Assembly: GCF_028736235.1 (NCBI RefSeq)
Contig: NZ_CP117884.1
Location: 1,426,001 to 1,490,000 of the forward strand
Reading direction: 5' to 3'
Origin: Lacticaseibacillus pabuli
GTDB taxonomy: Bacteria > Bacillota > Bacilli > Lactobacillales > Lactobacillaceae
DNA: 64,000 nt
Positions 62,235 through 64,000 of this stretch are shown here, in pieces. The notes below the pieces were generated by a model. The model ran no database searches. It was not told the origin of the DNA and worked only from the letters and a program-made list of their open reading frames with translations. Position 1 is the stretch's first letter. Each line of letters opens with the position of its first letter. A program made the position numbers and the translations under genes.

Positions 62235-63335
62235 CTATGCTCCTTTCATCGCCTCGTCCATCACCCGAATCAGCTGATCCGTGGCATCCGGAACGCCAAG
62301 GCGCTTGGAATCATCAGCCATCTTGGCCAATTTCTGCTCATCGTTCATGAGTTCATTCACGGTGGACGTAAACTTGGTGCTCAACTCATCCTCGGTCACC
62401 ACGATCGCCGCCCCACTCCGCTCGAGGCTCTTGGCGTTCATGTATTGGTGATTGTGCGTAACGTTGGGACTAGGCACCAGGACAGCCGGTAAGCCTAGCG
62501 CCGTCATTTCTGCCAAACTGGTGGCCCCGGAGCGGCTGACCAGCAATGACACATCTGGCAAGACGAGCTCCATGTGGTCAATATACGGCACAATGGCAAC
62601 GTTGCTTGGCAATTTACCAGCGTCTGCCACAACAGAATCGTAGTGGCGCCGACCAGTTGCGAAGAGGACTTGATAGTCACCCGCCGCAAAGGTTGGCAGG
62701 CTTGCCAGAACCGCACTGTTTAAGCGCGGTGCACCACGCGAGCCCCCGAAGATTAAGAGGGTGCGCGTCTTAGGGTCAAGACCAAAGTCGCTCAAGCGGT
62801 CGTTGGGCTCTAAACCAGCAACTTGCTGCGCCCGCGGGTTACCCGTAAGCACCACTTTTTTCGCTGGAAAGGCCGACTTGACGTCTTCAAAACTGACAGC
62901 AACCTTATCGACGTAATGGGACAAGAACTTGTTCGTGACCCCAGCAATCGAGTTGGATTCGTGAATAACCGTTGGAATGTGCATTTTGGCTGCGGCGTAC
63001 AGCGCAGCCCCGGCAACATAGCCCCCGGTCCCCACGACAACGTCTGGTTTGAATTCCGCAATGATTTCGCGGGCGCGACGCACGGCGCTCAAGAACAAGC
63101 GAACCGTGTGCACGTTTTTTCTGATCCCAGCGAAGTTCAGCTTGCGGGAAAAGCCTTGAATATCAATCGTCTTGAACGCAACGTCGTGGTCTGGCACAAT
63201 CCGCGCTTCGAGACCGTGTTCAGTCCCAACGTAGAGTGCGGCGTCCAGCATGTCGCGTTCCTTGAGTCGGTCGAGCAGAGCCAGTGCAGGGTAAATGTGG
63301 CCACCAGTCCCACCACCGGAGACTAAAACTCGCAT
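62235..63335 (-). CDS. murG: MurG N-acetylglucosaminyltransferase
   Basis: 366 residues. Adds GlcNAc to lipid I to make lipid II. MRVLVSGGGTGGHIYPALAL at the N-terminus, and the acceptor/donor motifs HESNSIAGVTNK, IFGGSRGAPRLN, and SRSGATSLAEMTALGLPAVLVP. The ATG follows the murD stop directly; the ribosome binding site AGGAGGATAAG lies within murD. Confidence 0.98.
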   Translation of the reverse strand: MRVLVSGGGTGGHIYPALALLDRLKERDMLDAALYVGTEHGLEARIVPDHDVAFKTIDIQGFSRKLNFAGIRKNVHTVRLFLSAVRRAREIIAEFKPDVVVGTGGYVAGAALYAAAKMHIPTVIHESNSIAGVTNKFLSHYVDKVAVSFEDVKSAFPAKKVVLTGNPRAQQVAGLEPNDRLSDFGLDPKTRTLLIFGGSRGAPRLNSAVLASLPTFAAGDYQVLFATGRRHYDSVVADAGKLPSNVAIVPYIDHMELVLPDVSLLVSRSGATSLAEMTALGLPAVLVPSPNVTHNHQYMNAKSLERSGAAIVVTEDELSTKFTSTVNELMNDEQKLAKMADDSKRLGVPDATDQLIRVMDEAMKGA

Positions 63336-64000
63336 CTACTTATCCTCCTGTGGCAACTGATCGACGAGGTTGATGAACAAATCACCACGCTCCTCGAAGG
63401 TGTGGAACTGGTCCCAGCTTGCGGCGGCAGGTGAAAGAAGCACCACATCGCCGGGTTCGGAGAAGGCGTAGGCAGCAGGAACCGCATCGTTCAAAGTGTC
63501 AACGCGCTTGATGTCCTTGATGCCAGCGTCCTTGGCGACTTGCACCATGAGTGGCGCCGTCTCGCCGTACGTAACCAGGGCCTTAGTGTGGGCCTTCAGC
63601 AATGGAATCAGGTCATCCATCGACAAGTGCCGGTCCAAACCACCACAAATGAGAACTTCTGGCTGCTTGAAGGCACCAATCGCAACACTGGCCGCTTCTA
63701 CGTTTGTGGCCTTGCTGTCGTTGTAGAACCGACGACCGTTCAACGTCTTCACGTACTGGATGCGGTGCCGAACACCCGTAAAGGTCCGTAGCACGTGCGT
63801 AATGGCCGCATCGTTCACACCGTATAGCTTGGCAACGGCAATGGCGGCCAGCGCGTTCTCGATGTTGTGTGCACCAGGAATCTGCATCTCGTCAGCAGCC
63901 ATAATCTTCTGGCCGTCCCAGGCGAGCTGACCGTCGATCAGGCTAGCACGCGCACCGGCTGCGCCCTTGCGGCTAAACGGAATAATTTGAGCCTTGCTCC
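63336..64000 (-). CDS. murD: MurD UDP-N-acetylmuramoylalanine-D-glutamate ligase (partial, N-terminus beyond window)
   Basis: C-terminal about 221 residues of the usual 450. It joins D-Glu to UDP-MurNAc-L-Ala. Visible: IPGAHNIENALAAIAVAKL, the RIQYVKTLNGRRFYNDSKAT lid region with the catalytic lysine of the Mur ligases, ICGGLDRHLSMDDL, and the C-terminal VVLLSPAAASWDQFHTFEER. The frame is open to the window edge, and the next base upstream is still coding. Confidence 0.97.
   Translation of the reverse strand, partial: SKAQIIPFSRKGAAGARASLIDGQLAWDGQKIMAADEMQIPGAHNIENALAAIAVAKLYGVNDAAITHVLRTFTGVRHRIQYVKTLNGRRFYNDSKATNVEAASVAIGAFKQPEVLICGGLDRHLSMDDLIPLLKAHTKALVTYGETAPLMVQVAKDAGIKDIKRVDTLNDAVPAAYAFSEPGDVVLLSPAAASWDQFHTFEERGDLFINLVDQLPQEDK

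Overview
The window is chromosomal DNA of a lactic acid bacterium of the family Lactobacillaceae, with GC near one half by eye. The support is the conserved division cluster (murD-murG-divIB-ftsA-ftsZ-sepF-yggT-ylmH-divIVA-ileS), the pyc-ftsW block beside ylbG-rsmD-coaD-ylbL-comEA-comEC-holA, two RNase J genes, DUF1831 next to a cysteine desulfurase, an oleate hydratase and an LPXTG mucin-binding-type surface protein. A higher-GC genus such as Lacticaseibacillus is a reasonable guess, but genus is not proven. No rRNA, tRNA, CRISPR array, phage or intact insertion sequence was seen.

Layout. Most genes lie on the minus strand. 1-10 kb: tig (3' end cut off by the window), tuf, a helical-repeat protein, rnjB, rpsO, divergent rpsT, then holA-comEC-comEA. 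10-17 kb: ylbL, coaD, rsmD, ylbG, pyc, ftsW. 17-24 kb: a 1602-residue sortase-anchored surface protein and a DUF2252 gene. 24-28 kb: typA, a UPF0223 gene, then a Mg2+-sensing M-box riboswitch that leads into a 31-codon leader ORF and a truncated P-type-ATPase-like membrane protein; def is divergent. 28-31 kb: rpoY-rnjA on the plus strand. 31-37 kb: a dipeptide epimerase and an operon of phosphatase, TPR protein, recD2 and GNAT enzyme. 37-42 kb: a cation P-type ATPase and mnmA, separated by a 1.1 kb non-coding stretch with cloverleaf-shaped repeats. 42-46 kb: TetR regulator, a 43-aa membrane peptide, oleate hydratase, a small membrane protein and DedA. 46-53 kb: DUF1831, cysteine desulfurase, mtnN, xpaC-telA and an MFS exporter. 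53-64 kb: T-box-controlled ileS, divIVA and the division/peptidoglycan cluster, with murD cut by the window end.

Main points of interest. (1) The M-box unit stacks a transcriptional riboswitch, an acidic/proline-containing leader ORF, nested hairpins and a hairpin that can mask the ribosome binding site, all upstream of a protein that keeps a P-type ATPase actuator-like domain but lacks the phosphorylation domain. This is the best candidate for an undescribed system. (2) Intergenic elements share junction motifs while their hairpin arms differ in sequence but still pair, which points to a conserved four-way structure. (3) A 43-aa membrane peptide sits directly upstream of oleate hydratase. 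(4) ComEC has lost the metal-ligand motif of its nuclease-like domain. All assignments are from reading the sequence; no database search was run.
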